From: CAYXUG01 sp964468655
Lineage (GTDB): Bacteria > Fidelibacterota > Marinisomatia > Marinisomatales > CAYXUG01
Direction: 5' to 3'
DNA: 34,453 nucleotides
Assembly (NCBI GenBank): GCA_964468655.1
Contig: CAYXUG010000015.1
Location: 1 to 34,453 of the forward strand
The position numbers and the translations under genes were made by a program. The notes beneath the pieces were generated by a model. It saw nothing but the letters and a program-made list of their open reading frames with translations. It was not told the origin of the DNA and searched no databases. Below, in pieces: positions 1 through 7,391 of this stretch (position 1 is the first letter of the stretch; each line of letters begins with the position of its first letter).

Positions 1-14
1 CTAAAAAAGTTAAC

Positions 15-58
15 TTAAATTACCAATGTGTAAACCATGTCTATCCAAGTGTCATTCT
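15..58. repeat. Left copy of terminal inverted repeat
   Basis: Positions 25-58, starting AATGTGTAAACCATGTCT, are the exact reverse complement of 34398-34431 (34 of 34 bases). Extending outward to position 15 gives 41 of 44 matches, with mismatches only at 22-24. The similarity stops at 58/59 on the inner side. Both copies read identically when read outward from the contig. That is what is expected if the contig stops inside two copies of the same mobile element, each entered through a terminal inverted repeat. The stretch has two related half-units (GACA-TTGG-TA and GACATGG-TTTACA on the other strand), as in the ends of several insertion sequence families. No transposase is present, so the family is not determined. 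Confidence 0.8.
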
Positions 59-177
59 TTTACCTGTTATCACTTGTAAATCAACCCATAACTTGCTAAG
101 TTTTATGGAAAATACCCTGTATCACTTTATTTAAGAATTTATGGTCAAATTAAGTATGTTTATTACGTAACCTAAAG

Positions 178-1869
178 ATGAAGAAAATCCTCATCATCGT
201 TCTACTTTTTAACCCTGCTTACAACCAATGCGATTATAATAGTGATGGTTACCTGGACATTTTTGATATTGTTGCAACAATTAATTGTATCCTCGAAGAC
301 TGTTTTGATGGGTCACAGTGTGATTTTAACGGGGATGGTCAATTGGATATTTTTGATATTATCAGCACGGTGGACTGTATCCTGTACGATTGTCCTTTTA
401 ATGCCATTGAGATTTTTCCCGGAGAGGACATCAATGATATTGTGTGGAATAATCCTGAAGGCACCGCCTTTATCCTGAAAACCGGAGTGCACCGAATGCA
501 GGAGATATGGCCGAAGGATGGAAATACCTTTATTGGTGAACACGGGACTATTTTAAACGGCAGTCGTGTTCTTACGGAATTTGAGATGGAAGGTGGATTG
601 TATTATGCACCCGATCAGACACAGGGAGATTGGTATGGTGGATCGGATATATGTCAGGATGGCTGGGAACGATGTAACCACCCGGAAGATTTGTATTTTG
701 ATGACGAACCGCTCCGCCATGTAACCAGTTTAGAGGATGTGGCACCGGGGAAATGGTTTTTTGACTACGATGCTGACCGCATCTATTTCGCCGATGATCC
801 AACCGGACACACAGTTGAAACCAGTGTAACCTACTTCTCTTTCGTAAATAGTGGAGGTGATGTTACCATTAAAAACCTTTTGATTGAAAAGTTCGCATCA
901 CCGATAGGTCTTGGTGCCGTTGGCTCGTCCGGTGCGCCAGATTGGCTCGTTAAGGGGAACGAGATTAGATTAAACCATGGGAATGGAATTGTAGTAGGAA
1001 GTAACTCAGTTGTAAGAGAAAACTATATGCATCACAACGGGCAGTTTGGTATGGAAGCGGGTGGCTTGGATGGTGTTTGGACGGTAAGTAATATTTTAAT
1101 TGAAGCCAATGAGATATCATACAATAATTATGCCCATGTTTATGTGGGTTTTGGAGCTGGGGGAGCAAAATTTGCTTCTTCGGATGATATTCGGGTAATT
1201 GGAAATTATGTCCATCACAATTATGGATGGGGACTTTGGACTGATATTAACAATACCAACACCCTTTATGATGGTAATTGGGTCTGGTGGAATGAGAACG
1301 GAGGTATTGCTCACGAAATCAGTCACAATGTAATTATCCGCAATAACGATGTACGGTATAATGGAATTAATGATGACATCTGGCTCTGGGGAACTCAGAT
1401 ACTTATTCATGTAAGTGATGGTGCTGAAGTTTATAATAACACGATTTATATACATCCTGATGGCGGTAATGGTATTGGGATAATGAATTATAACAGAGCA
1501 GATCCCATCAATGGAGATTGGTATGGGCAAAACAACACTATCCACCATAATGAGATCACCCATTTAGGATTATGGGGAATAAACGGAATCGTGGATGATG
1601 GAGAAATTGGAACAGAATACTACTATGACGGTGATAATGACGGGGTACCAGATTGGGGATGCAGAGCGGATGAAGCAAATAATTTATTCGACTATAATGC
1701 CTATCATCATAATGGCATTCCTGAAAAGTTTGAATTTTGTGAAACTTGGTATCTCACCTGGGAGCAGTTTAGAGCTGAAGGTCAGGAACCAAACGGAACC
1801 ATGGATTCAAATGTTATTGTTCCTGATGATACCCCTCCGCAGGTTTGCCCTATATGTCCAGGATTATAA
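178..1869 (+). CDS. Secreted protein with N-terminal dockerin-like repeats and a parallel beta-helix
   Basis: Residues 1-17 form a short signal peptide (MKKILIIVLLF...). Two 25-residue repeats follow at about 18-42 and 48-72. Each starts CD-N-DG-LDIFDI, a type I dockerin-like calcium loop plus helix, and each carries three cysteines in the same places (C-x18-C-x4-C). The rest, roughly 200-480, is rich in short N, G and I/V turns (for example NHGNGIVVGSN, IRNNDVRYN) typical of right-handed beta-helix (PbH1, pectate-lyase-like) proteins. A DGDNDGVPDWG segment near residue 487 is another likely calcium loop. The fold suggests binding or cleavage of a polysaccharide outside the cell, but no catalytic set can be named. 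The gene stands alone and the Shine-Dalgarno site is weak. Dockerin-like repeats are usually C-terminal; here they directly follow the signal peptide. Confidence 0.85.
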   Translation: MKKILIIVLLFNPAYNQCDYNSDGYLDIFDIVATINCILEDCFDGSQCDFNGDGQLDIFDIISTVDCILYDCPFNAIEIFPGEDINDIVWNNPEGTAFILKTGVHRMQEIWPKDGNTFIGEHGTILNGSRVLTEFEMEGGLYYAPDQTQGDWYGGSDICQDGWERCNHPEDLYFDDEPLRHVTSLEDVAPGKWFFDYDADRIYFADDPTGHTVETSVTYFSFVNSGGDVTIKNLLIEKFASPIGLGAVGSSGAPDWLVKGNEIRLNHGNGIVVGSNSVVRENYMHHNGQFGMEAGGLDGVWTVSNILIEANEISYNNYAHVYVGFGAGGAKFASSDDIRVIGNYVHHNYGWGLWTDINNTNTLYDGNWVWWNENGGIAHEISHNVIIRNNDVRYNGINDDIWLWGTQILIHVSDGAEVYNNTIYIHPDGGNGIGIMNYNRADPINGDWYGQNNTIHHNEITHLGLWGINGIVDDGEIGTEYYYDGDNDGVPDWGCRADEANNLFDYNAYHHNGIPEKFEFCETWYLTWEQFRAEGQEPNGTMDSNVIVPDDTPPQVCPICPGL

Positions 1870-2046
1870 CCAAGTGTCTCTAAATAGAATATAAAATTAC
1901 AATAAAGAAAATATACTTTTTTATCCTCATCCCACCTCGCAAATTACTTGATGAATATATTCGTTATATGTCTACTACTTCAACATGAAATTGTTAGATT
2001 CGCCACTTGCTGCATCTAAATATTCTCTGATCTAAAAGTGTACAGA

Positions 2047-2937
2047 ATGGATTATTACCGCGTCTCCAATACCAAATTTGAAAATCTGAAAGATTTCTCT
2101 TTTAATCCTCATTATGTTGACGTTAATGGTCTGCGAATGCATTATGTAGATGAAGGTCCTGAAGAAGCAAATCCTATCCTGATGCTTCACGGTGAACCCT
2201 CTTGGTGTTATCTATATCGTCATATGATTCCGGTATGTGCTGCCGCAGGTCACCGAGTCATCGTTCCGGACTTAATTGGCTTTGGGAAATCCGACAAACC
2301 CAAAAAGATCAAACACTATTCCTATCAAACCCATATGGATTGGATGAAAAGTTTTGTTCAATCGCTTGACTTAAGAGAAATTATACTGGTTTGCCAAGAT
2401 TGGGGGTCGCTTATTGGCTTAAGACTTGCAGCGGAAAACGAACCACGATTTGCCGGTGTTGTGGTGGGCAATGGTATGCTGCCCACGGGTGATCAAAAAA
2501 TTCCAAAAACATTTAAATTGTGGAAGAACTTTGCGCTATTAAGTCCATGGTTCCCCATTGACCGTATAATTAACTCCGGATGCTTTCGCGAATTAGACGA
2601 AGAAGAAAAACGAGCTTACCGGGCTCCTTTTCCATCTTCTAAATTCAAAGCAGGTGCCCGCGCATTTCCAAAACTTGTTCCTGTTACTCCAGATGATCCT
2701 GCGACAGATGCCAATCGAAAAGCATGGGTGATCCTGGAGAAATGGAATAAACCATTCCTTACCTGCTTCAGCAACGGCGATCCTATTACTCGTGGAGGTG
2801 ATAAATATATGCAGGAGCGGATTCCCGGTGCGAAGGGACAAAGGCATGTAACACTTAAAGGCGGACACTTTCTTCAAGAGGATGCTGGGGTTGAATTTGC
2901 GGATGTAATCAATCAGTTCATTAAAAAAAAACCTTAG
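2047..2937 (+). CDS. Haloalkane dehalogenase, DhlA-like (HLD-I)
   Basis: An alpha/beta-hydrolase of 296 residues that closely follows Xanthobacter DhlA along its length (FSFNPHYVDVNGLRMHYVDEG, HGEPSWCYLYRHMIP, GFGKSDKP, APFPSSKFKAGARAFPK). HLDs hydrolyse carbon-halogen bonds to an alcohol, halide and proton in the cytoplasm. The triad is complete in the expected order: nucleophile Asp in CQDWGS (about residue 118), acid Asp in SNGDPIT (about 245), and base His in KGGHFLQED (about 274). Trp119 after the nucleophile is the first halide-binding Trp. A Trp in FKLWKNF of the cap could be the second. The frame can open at GTG 2038, but ATG 2047 is preferred. It sits alone between two gaps with no dehalogenation partners. 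Substrate is unknown; fluoroacetate or epoxide hydrolases are less likely given the DhlA-like cap. Confidence 0.87.
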   Translation: MDYYRVSNTKFENLKDFSFNPHYVDVNGLRMHYVDEGPEEANPILMLHGEPSWCYLYRHMIPVCAAAGHRVIVPDLIGFGKSDKPKKIKHYSYQTHMDWMKSFVQSLDLREIILVCQDWGSLIGLRLAAENEPRFAGVVVGNGMLPTGDQKIPKTFKLWKNFALLSPWFPIDRIINSGCFRELDEEEKRAYRAPFPSSKFKAGARAFPKLVPVTPDDPATDANRKAWVILEKWNKPFLTCFSNGDPITRGGDKYMQERIPGAKGQRHVTLKGGHFLQEDAGVEFADVINQFIKKKP

Positions 2938-2962
2938 AAAACTGGCTGAAAAGAAAGGTTGA

Positions 2963-3088
2963 TCTCACGAGGACTGCTTGCGTTTAAAGAAACTTGAGGA
3001 CTTAGATTTAGGTACAATTGGTAAACTTATTTCAATGGTATCTGTAGATGATTACATTCTCAGGTATGAAGCAACCAGAAATAGATAG
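2963..3088 (+). pseudogene. Possible gene remnant between the dehalogenase and GNAT genes
   Basis: A 41-codon open stretch ends at TAG 3086-3088 and reads like a real protein tail (LRLKKLEDLDLGTIGKL, then ISMVSVDDYILRYEATRNR). It has no start codon near its beginning. The same frame reads LAEKKG immediately upstream of a TGA at 2960-2962, as if a longer gene had gained a stop. I do not recognise the family. It could be a C-terminal fragment left after a deletion, or chance. The remaining bases to 3205 are AT-rich and hold a palindrome (TCAATTC-TT-GAATTGA, 3123-3138). Confidence 0.22.
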
Positions 3089-3205
3089 GTCTCATTTTCC
3101 ATTTTTTCAATTGTTTAATAGTTCAATTCTTGAATTGATAGTCATCTATTCTTTCGAGTACATTGTAATTAAAGAATAACATATATTTTTCCGAAAACAG
3201 TAAAA

Positions 3206-3841
3206 ATGAAAACGTCAGAATCAAATCAATTAACCCTTGAGATTGCACAAAAAACACAATCCCGGGTGATTGCTTCCTCCTATTACAATTTTCAGATCGA
3301 GCTCATGGAAAAAGTGGGTGAGGAGGATATTCCCAACCTCATTCTCATTTCAGAACATCTGGTTGAAGAATTCACCGATTCGGTTCGCCTCACAAAAACA
3401 AGTATCCGGAAATATTTTAATTATCCTGAGACCCTCCCTTTCATCGCACGGCATAACAAAGAAATTATCGGTTACATTATTGGTGTTCCTCTGGAATATT
3501 TCAAGCATGATCCTTCCTTTCAGTGCGATGACAATATCGGTGAAAATAACACTCTCTATACTTATGCATTTGTTATCATGAAAAAGTATAAAGGCAACGG
3601 ATATGGCAAAACATTGAAACGTGTCTACCTTAGCTGGGCAAAGAAAAAGGGATTCCACTTTGTGTCAGGTCATGTGCAGGAAGGCATTTCCCAAAAATTT
3701 TCAGGAGAAGTTCAAGTACTCTCCCGGTTTGAAAACTGGCACGGAACAAGCAAAACATTCGAATATTACCGCAGAAGTCTCACTCCGGGTAGAGAAAAAT
3801 CAATCTGGTCTAACAGTCCGCCCTTGATCTCAAAAGTTTAA
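3206..3841 (+). CDS. GNAT-family N-acetyltransferase
   Basis: A protein of 211 residues with one GNAT domain at about 35-190. The acetyl-CoA pyrophosphate loop is visible as KYKGNGYGKTLKR (about 130-142, the Q/R-x-x-G-x-G/A motif), preceded by beta-4 (TLYTYAFVIM) and followed by a helix and WAKKKGFHFVSGHV. GNATs move an acetyl group from acetyl-CoA to an amine; the acceptor cannot be told. The start is the first ATG, with no clear Shine-Dalgarno site. The stop lies 22 bases before the chorismate mutase ATG, so the two genes may share a transcript, but nothing links this protein to aromatic synthesis. Confidence 0.8.
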   Translation: MKTSESNQLTLEIAQKTQSRVIASSYYNFQIELMEKVGEEDIPNLILISEHLVEEFTDSVRLTKTSIRKYFNYPETLPFIARHNKEIIGYIIGVPLEYFKHDPSFQCDDNIGENNTLYTYAFVIMKKYKGNGYGKTLKRVYLSWAKKKGFHFVSGHVQEGISQKFSGEVQVLSRFENWHGTSKTFEYYRRSLTPGREKSIWSNSPPLISKV

Positions 3842-3863
3842 CCGGGTTAATCCAGTGGAAACA

Positions 3864-4127
3864 ATGACCTCCACCCTGCAGGAAATCAGAAAAAAAATTG
3901 ATTCAGTTGATGATGAAATAATTTCTCTTCTGCTGAAAAGATTGGGAATTTCAATTGAAGCCCGAGAACTGAAATCCGAATTGTCCCTCGACGTCGAAGA
4001 TGAAAAACGTGAAGCAGAAATCATTGCAAGAATTTCAAAACTTACTAAAGGTAAAATTTCTGAAAAGAACATGCGAAAGATATATTCCACCATTTTCGAA
4101 TATTCGAAAGAAAACCAAGATTTATAA
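3864..4127 (+). CDS. Chorismate mutase, AroQ class, stand-alone
   Basis: A small all-helical protein of 87 residues from ATG 3864 (an in-frame GTG lies at 3855). It shows the AroQ pattern: IRKKIDSVDDEIISLLLKR in helix 1, EARELKSEL, then DVEDEKREAEII. These supply the active-site Arg, Arg, Lys, Asp/Arg and Glu positions of the EcCM type. It turns chorismate into prephenate for the Phe and Tyr branches. It is fused neither to the DAHP synthase nor to the dehydratase, both of which are encoded further along. It lies upstream of the leader and terminator at 4180-4314, so it should escape the attenuation proposed for the rest of the pathway. It may bind the type I-beta DAHP synthase, as free AroQ proteins do in some bacteria; that is inference. 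Confidence 0.9.
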   Translation: MTSTLQEIRKKIDSVDDEIISLLLKRLGISIEARELKSELSLDVEDEKREAEIIARISKLTKGKISEKNMRKIYSTIFEYSKENQDL

Positions 4128-4179
4128 TGAATGAAAACGTGTTGCATAAAGACAATTTCTTTTTGTAAGTTTTACTATT

Positions 4180-4254
4180 ATGAACACAAAATTACAACAA
4201 GGTAACCAGTATTATTGGTGGTATTTTTCTCCAAGGGGAGGAGTGTATTTATAG
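4180..4254 (+). CDS. Aromatic-operon leader peptide with YYWWYF codon run
   Basis: An ORF of 24 codons beginning MNTKLQQGNQ. Residues 11-16 are Tyr-Tyr-Trp-Trp-Tyr-Phe (codons TAT TAT TGG TGG TAT TTT, 4210-4227); it then ends in ...VYL and TAG (4252-4254). Tandem Trp codons in a short ORF just before trpE, followed by alternative hairpins and an intrinsic terminator, are the signature of ribosome-mediated trp attenuation. Here the run also has three Tyr and one Phe codon, so a shortage of any of the three charged tRNAs should stall the ribosome within the same 18 bases. The operon downstream makes all three amino acids. No good Shine-Dalgarno site precedes the ATG. A weak TTGCAT-N18-TAAGTT promoter-like pair (4142-4171) would put the RNA start at or beside the ATG, which leaves a nearly leaderless start possible. 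Confidence 0.82.
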   Translation: MNTKLQQGNQYYWWYFSPRGGVYL

Positions 4255-4289
4255 CAAATACACACGTACCACCAGCGCACTCTTACCCC
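4217..4289 (+). promoter_or_regulatory. Attenuator: alternative hairpins overlapping the leader ORF
   Basis: Three sets of pairings were found by eye. First, GGTGGTA (4217-4223, inside the Trp codons) is exactly complementary to TACCACC (4267-4273), closing over an inner 8-bp stem GTGTATTT (4243-4250) with AAATACAC (4256-4263). Second, CTCC (4229-4232) can pair with GGAG (4237-4240), hiding the G-rich strand. Third, GGGG-AG-GAGT (4235-4244) can pair with ACTC-TTA-CCCC (4279-4289), which uses up the 5' arm of the terminator and so acts as an antiterminator. A ribosome stalled on the aromatic codons would block the first and second sets and leave the third free. A ribosome reaching the stop codon would cover the G-rich strand and let the terminator form. 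Pairings are seen; the switching order is inferred. Confidence 0.7.
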
Positions 4290-4314
4290 GCCAAGTTTTT
4301 GAGCGGGGTTTTTT
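4285..4314 (+). terminator. Intrinsic terminator of the attenuator
   Basis: A GC-rich 7-bp stem ACCCCGC (4285-4291) with GCGGGGT (4303-4309), an 11-base loop, and a run of six T (4309-4314), ending 23 bases before the trpE start. It has the full form of a Rho-independent terminator and sits between the leader peptide and the first structural gene. Its 5' arm is shared with the proposed antiterminator. Confidence 0.88.
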
Positions 4315-4337
4315 GTATCATGGAGTCCCGATAATCA

Positions 4338-5807
4338 ATGATGACATTTAAAGAATTTGAAGCGCTTGCTAAGGAATACAAAACGGTTCCTGTTTATGAA
4401 CGGATTCTGTCCGATCTGCTGACACCAATATCCGCCTATATGCGTTTGTCACAAAATTCAGATTATGCATTCCTCCTTGAATCGGTTGAAAAAGGGACTC
4501 AATATTCCCGCTACTCCTTTATAGGAATCCATCCAAAAAAGATTCTCATTCACAAAAATGATGCTACCTCCATTCTTGAAAATGGTCAGGTACAAATGGT
4601 CAGTGAACCTTATTTAGACGTACTGCGTGGAATTACTCACCAATACAAAACACCCATACTTCAGGACATTCCAAAATTTACCGGCGGGCTTGTGGGCTTC
4701 CTCGGGTATGAAACCATCAAATGGATTGAAGATATTCCTACCTATCCCGCTGACAGCGGAGACATTCCGGATGCACTTTTCATGCTTTTTGAAAATATTC
4801 TGGCATTTGATCATCTTAAGCACGAAACCATTGTTTTCAGCAACGTTAATGTTGCCGGAACGTCAAACCTGAAAGAATTGTACAATCGTGCCCGAAAACG
4901 AATTGATCATTTGGGAGAATCGCTTCATTCAGACATTAACTATCAATCGCCGGAAAAGGGTGACTTCTCAGATGTTAAATCCAATATGACGCAGGAAAAC
5001 TTTGAATCTGCGGTTAAGAGAGCAAAAGATTATATTGAAGCAGGCGATATTTTTCAGGTTGTTTTAAGCCAATGCTTTCACCGGAAAACATCTACCGACC
5101 CTATGACCATTTACAGGGCACTGCGAACCATCAATCCATCCCCTTACATGTTTCATTTAAAGCTAAAAGATTTTGACATCATTGGCGCATCGCCTGAATT
5201 GCTTGTGAAAGTTGAGGATCAGACAGTGGAAATTCGACCCATTGCAGGAACGCGTCAACGAGGAAAAACAGTTGAAGATGATCAAACTCTGGCAAAGGAA
5301 CTATTGTCCGACGAAAAGGAAAAAGCGGAACATCTCATGCTGGTTGACCTGGGTAGAAATGACGTTGGAAAAGTATCGGAATTTGGAACGGTGAATGTGG
5401 AAGAATTCATGAAAGTGGAAAATTATTCCCACGTCATGCATATTGTTTCAGACATCAAAGGAAAACTCAAAGACGGGTTGGATTCATTAGACGCTCTCAT
5501 GAGCGGATTTCCCGCAGGGACTCTATCCGGAGCTCCAAAAATCCGTGCAATGGAAATCATCCACGAACTGGAACCGACCCGGAGAAATGTATATTCGGGT
5601 GCAGTTGGCTACATCGAATTTTCAGGGGACATTAATACCTGTATCGCTATCAGAACCATGCTCATAAAAGATGGGATAGTTTATTTTCAATCCGGCGCTG
5701 GAATCGTCTATGATTCAGAACCATCAAAGGAATACGATGAAACTGTCAATAAAGCGAAAGCCATTACGGCTGCATTGGATTTCGCTGAAAATGGACTGGT
5801 AAAATGA
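4338..5807 (+). CDS. trpE: Anthranilate synthase component I
   Basis: A protein of 489 residues, the usual length. It makes anthranilate from chorismate, using ammonia delivered by TrpG. The N-terminal domain holds LLES (residues 46-49), the tryptophan-binding motif of feedback-sensitive TrpE. The chorismate-binding domain (about 220-485) shows GASPELLVKV, RPIAGTRQRG, DLGRNDVGKV, HVMHIVSDIKG, AGTLSGAPKIRAMEII and SGAGIVYDSEP, all as in active enzymes and distinct from PabB. The start is the first of two adjacent ATG codons, after a GGAG at 4322-4325. It is the first structural gene after the attenuator, so it should be controlled both by transcription attenuation and by product inhibition. 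Its last four bases overlap trpG. Confidence 0.96.
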   Translation: MMTFKEFEALAKEYKTVPVYERILSDLLTPISAYMRLSQNSDYAFLLESVEKGTQYSRYSFIGIHPKKILIHKNDATSILENGQVQMVSEPYLDVLRGITHQYKTPILQDIPKFTGGLVGFLGYETIKWIEDIPTYPADSGDIPDALFMLFENILAFDHLKHETIVFSNVNVAGTSNLKELYNRARKRIDHLGESLHSDINYQSPEKGDFSDVKSNMTQENFESAVKRAKDYIEAGDIFQVVLSQCFHRKTSTDPMTIYRALRTINPSPYMFHLKLKDFDIIGASPELLVKVEDQTVEIRPIAGTRQRGKTVEDDQTLAKELLSDEKEKAEHLMLVDLGRNDVGKVSEFGTVNVEEFMKVENYSHVMHIVSDIKGKLKDGLDSLDALMSGFPAGTLSGAPKIRAMEIIHELEPTRRNVYSGAVGYIEFSGDINTCIAIRTMLIKDGIVYFQSGAGIVYDSEPSKEYDETVNKAKAITAALDFAENGLVK

Positions 5808-6376
5808 TTCTTGTTATAGACAACTACGATTCATTCACTTACAATCTGGTTCAGTATATCGGAACAATGAACCCGGATATATCCGTTTTCAGGAATGACA
5901 AAGTTACGGTTGATCAAATTGAAGGATTATCACCAGAACGTATAGTAATTTCACCGGGACCGGGAATTCCCGAAGATGCAGGTATTTCAGTGGATGTCAT
6001 CAGGTATTTTGGAGAAACGATTCCTGTTTTGGGGATCTGCCTTGGACATCAGGCAATTTCAGTCGCGTACGGAGGGAAAGTAATTCAAGCATCTGAAATT
6101 ATTCACGGAAAAACATCTGTCATTAATTGTTTGTATCCATCGCCAATTTTTGATAATCTGCCTGATTCATTTACAGCAACACGCTATCATTCACTTGTAG
6201 CAGACCGGGCTGCACTTCCCGATGAACTTACTGTAACCGCAGAAACATTTAACGGATTAATCATGGCAATGGAACACAAATCATTACCAGTTTATGGACT
6301 CCAATTCCACCCCGAATCCTTTGTGACAGATCACGGCATGAAAATGATTCAAAACTTTTTGGAAATTAAAAATTAG
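5804..6376 (+). CDS. trpG: Anthranilate synthase component II (glutamine amidotransferase)
   Basis: A class I glutamine amidotransferase of 190 residues. The oxyanion segment PGPGIPEDAG, nucleophile Cys79 in GICLGHQ and the His169/Glu171 pair in QFHPES are all present. It splits glutamine and passes ammonia to TrpE. ATGA overlap with trpE indicates translational coupling and roughly equal amounts. No pabB is seen nearby, so it might also serve 4-amino-4-deoxychorismate synthase, as in Bacillus; that cannot be decided here. It is not fused to TrpD, unlike in enteric bacteria. Confidence 0.95.
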   Translation: MILVIDNYDSFTYNLVQYIGTMNPDISVFRNDKVTVDQIEGLSPERIVISPGPGIPEDAGISVDVIRYFGETIPVLGICLGHQAISVAYGGKVIQASEIIHGKTSVINCLYPSPIFDNLPDSFTATRYHSLVADRAALPDELTVTAETFNGLIMAMEHKSLPVYGLQFHPESFVTDHGMKMIQNFLEIKN

Positions 6377-6380
6377 GAAA

Positions 6381-7391
6381 ATGTTCATTATGAAAAGAAT
6401 TATCGAACAACTGTTAAATAAAGAGAATTTGAATCAATCCGAATCACGGGAAGTTATGTCCAAAACCATGTCTGGTGAATTTAATGACGCCCAGATAGCA
6501 GGATTTCTGGTTGCCTTGCGCTCAAAAGGCGAAACAGCAGAAGAAATCGCCGGATTCGCAGAAGCCATGCGAGAAAAAATGACTCCAGTCTCAGTATCCG
6601 AAGGTGCCATTGACATGTGCGGAACAGGCGGTGACGCAAAGGGCACGTTCAATATTTCAACTGCATCATCTCTAGTGGCTGCAGGTGCAGGTGTAAAAAT
6701 CGCCAAGCACGGAAACCGGTCCATGACGTCCAAATCCGGATCGGCTGATGTACTAACCGCTCTCGGAGTAGACATCAATTTACCGCCTGAAAAATGTGCC
6801 GAGTGCATAGAAGATATCGGCATCGGATTCTTTTTTGCCCCATCCTTCCACCCTGCCATGAAACACGCCATGGGCGCCAGAAAATCCTTAGCCATTTATA
6901 CTGTTTTTAATATCCTCGGTCCTTTGTGCAATCCGGCGGATGTTAAGCGACAACTCATGGGGATTTTCCGGGCTGATCTGACTGATACGGTGGCTCATGT
7001 ACTGAAGCACCTTAAATCAGAAAAGGCATTCGTAGTTCACGGTTCAGATGGACTGGACGAGATTTCTACGACAACCGCGACCCAAATCAGTCATCTGAAT
7101 ACCGATGGTTCCATTGAAAATTTTACGGTTTCTCCAAGTGATTACGAAATTAAAATCACCTCTCTTGAAAAACTGAAAGGCTGTTCTCCTGAAGAAAATG
7201 CCCGAATTATTACAAAAATTTTAAATGGTGAAAAAGGACCCCACAGAGATATCGTGGTTCTAAATGCAGGAGCGGGAATCTGTGTTGCTGGATTGACGGA
7301 CACTATTTCTGATGGTCTAAAACTGGCGGAGGAATCCATTGACTCCGGAAAAGCAATGAATACATTAAAAAGACTGGCGGAAGTAAAATGA
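6381..7391 (+). CDS. trpD: Anthranilate phosphoribosyltransferase
   Basis: A protein of 336 residues, normal for TrpD. It joins anthranilate and PRPP to give phosphoribosylanthranilate. The PRPP and anthranilate site motifs are plain: CGTGGDAKGTFNIST (GTGGD loop), KHGNRSMTSKSGSADVL, and HGSDGLDEIST (Mg-binding D-E). Two starts are possible, ATG 6381 and ATG 6390; the second gives the family-like MKRIIEQLLN and lies better spaced from AGGA at 6375-6378. A four-base gap separates it from trpG, and it overlaps trpC by ATGA. Confidence 0.95.
   Translation: MFIMKRIIEQLLNKENLNQSESREVMSKTMSGEFNDAQIAGFLVALRSKGETAEEIAGFAEAMREKMTPVSVSEGAIDMCGTGGDAKGTFNISTASSLVAAGAGVKIAKHGNRSMTSKSGSADVLTALGVDINLPPEKCAECIEDIGIGFFFAPSFHPAMKHAMGARKSLAIYTVFNILGPLCNPADVKRQLMGIFRADLTDTVAHVLKHLKSEKAFVVHGSDGLDEISTTTATQISHLNTDGSIENFTVSPSDYEIKITSLEKLKGCSPEENARIITKILNGEKGPHRDIVVLNAGAGICVAGLTDTISDGLKLAEESIDSGKAMNTLKRLAEVK

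Noticed and set aside
1117..1563. 148-codon minus-strand open frame within the beta-helix gene
   Set aside because: Antisense shadow of a repetitive coding sequence; the composition is Ile/Ser-rich and no family is recognised.
1868..1880. CCAAGTGTC just after the first gene, also found in the end repeat
   Set aside because: Only nine bases are shared and flanks differ; most likely chance rather than a third repeat copy.
4127..4168. 13-codon ORF starting inside the chorismate mutase stop (TAATG)
   Set aside because: Very short, no tandem regulatory codons of note beyond two Phe, and no hairpin follows at a suitable distance.
4131..4205. A second short ORF (24 codons) with F-C-K-F-Y-Y-Y overlapping the leader start
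   Set aside because: It ends before the hairpins, is out of frame with the leader, and its Phe/Tyr codons are expected in a T-rich stretch; a ribosome stalled there would not reach the alternative stems.
6434..6895. 153-codon minus-strand open frame inside trpD
   Set aside because: Shadow of trpD, whose motifs are unambiguous on the plus strand.
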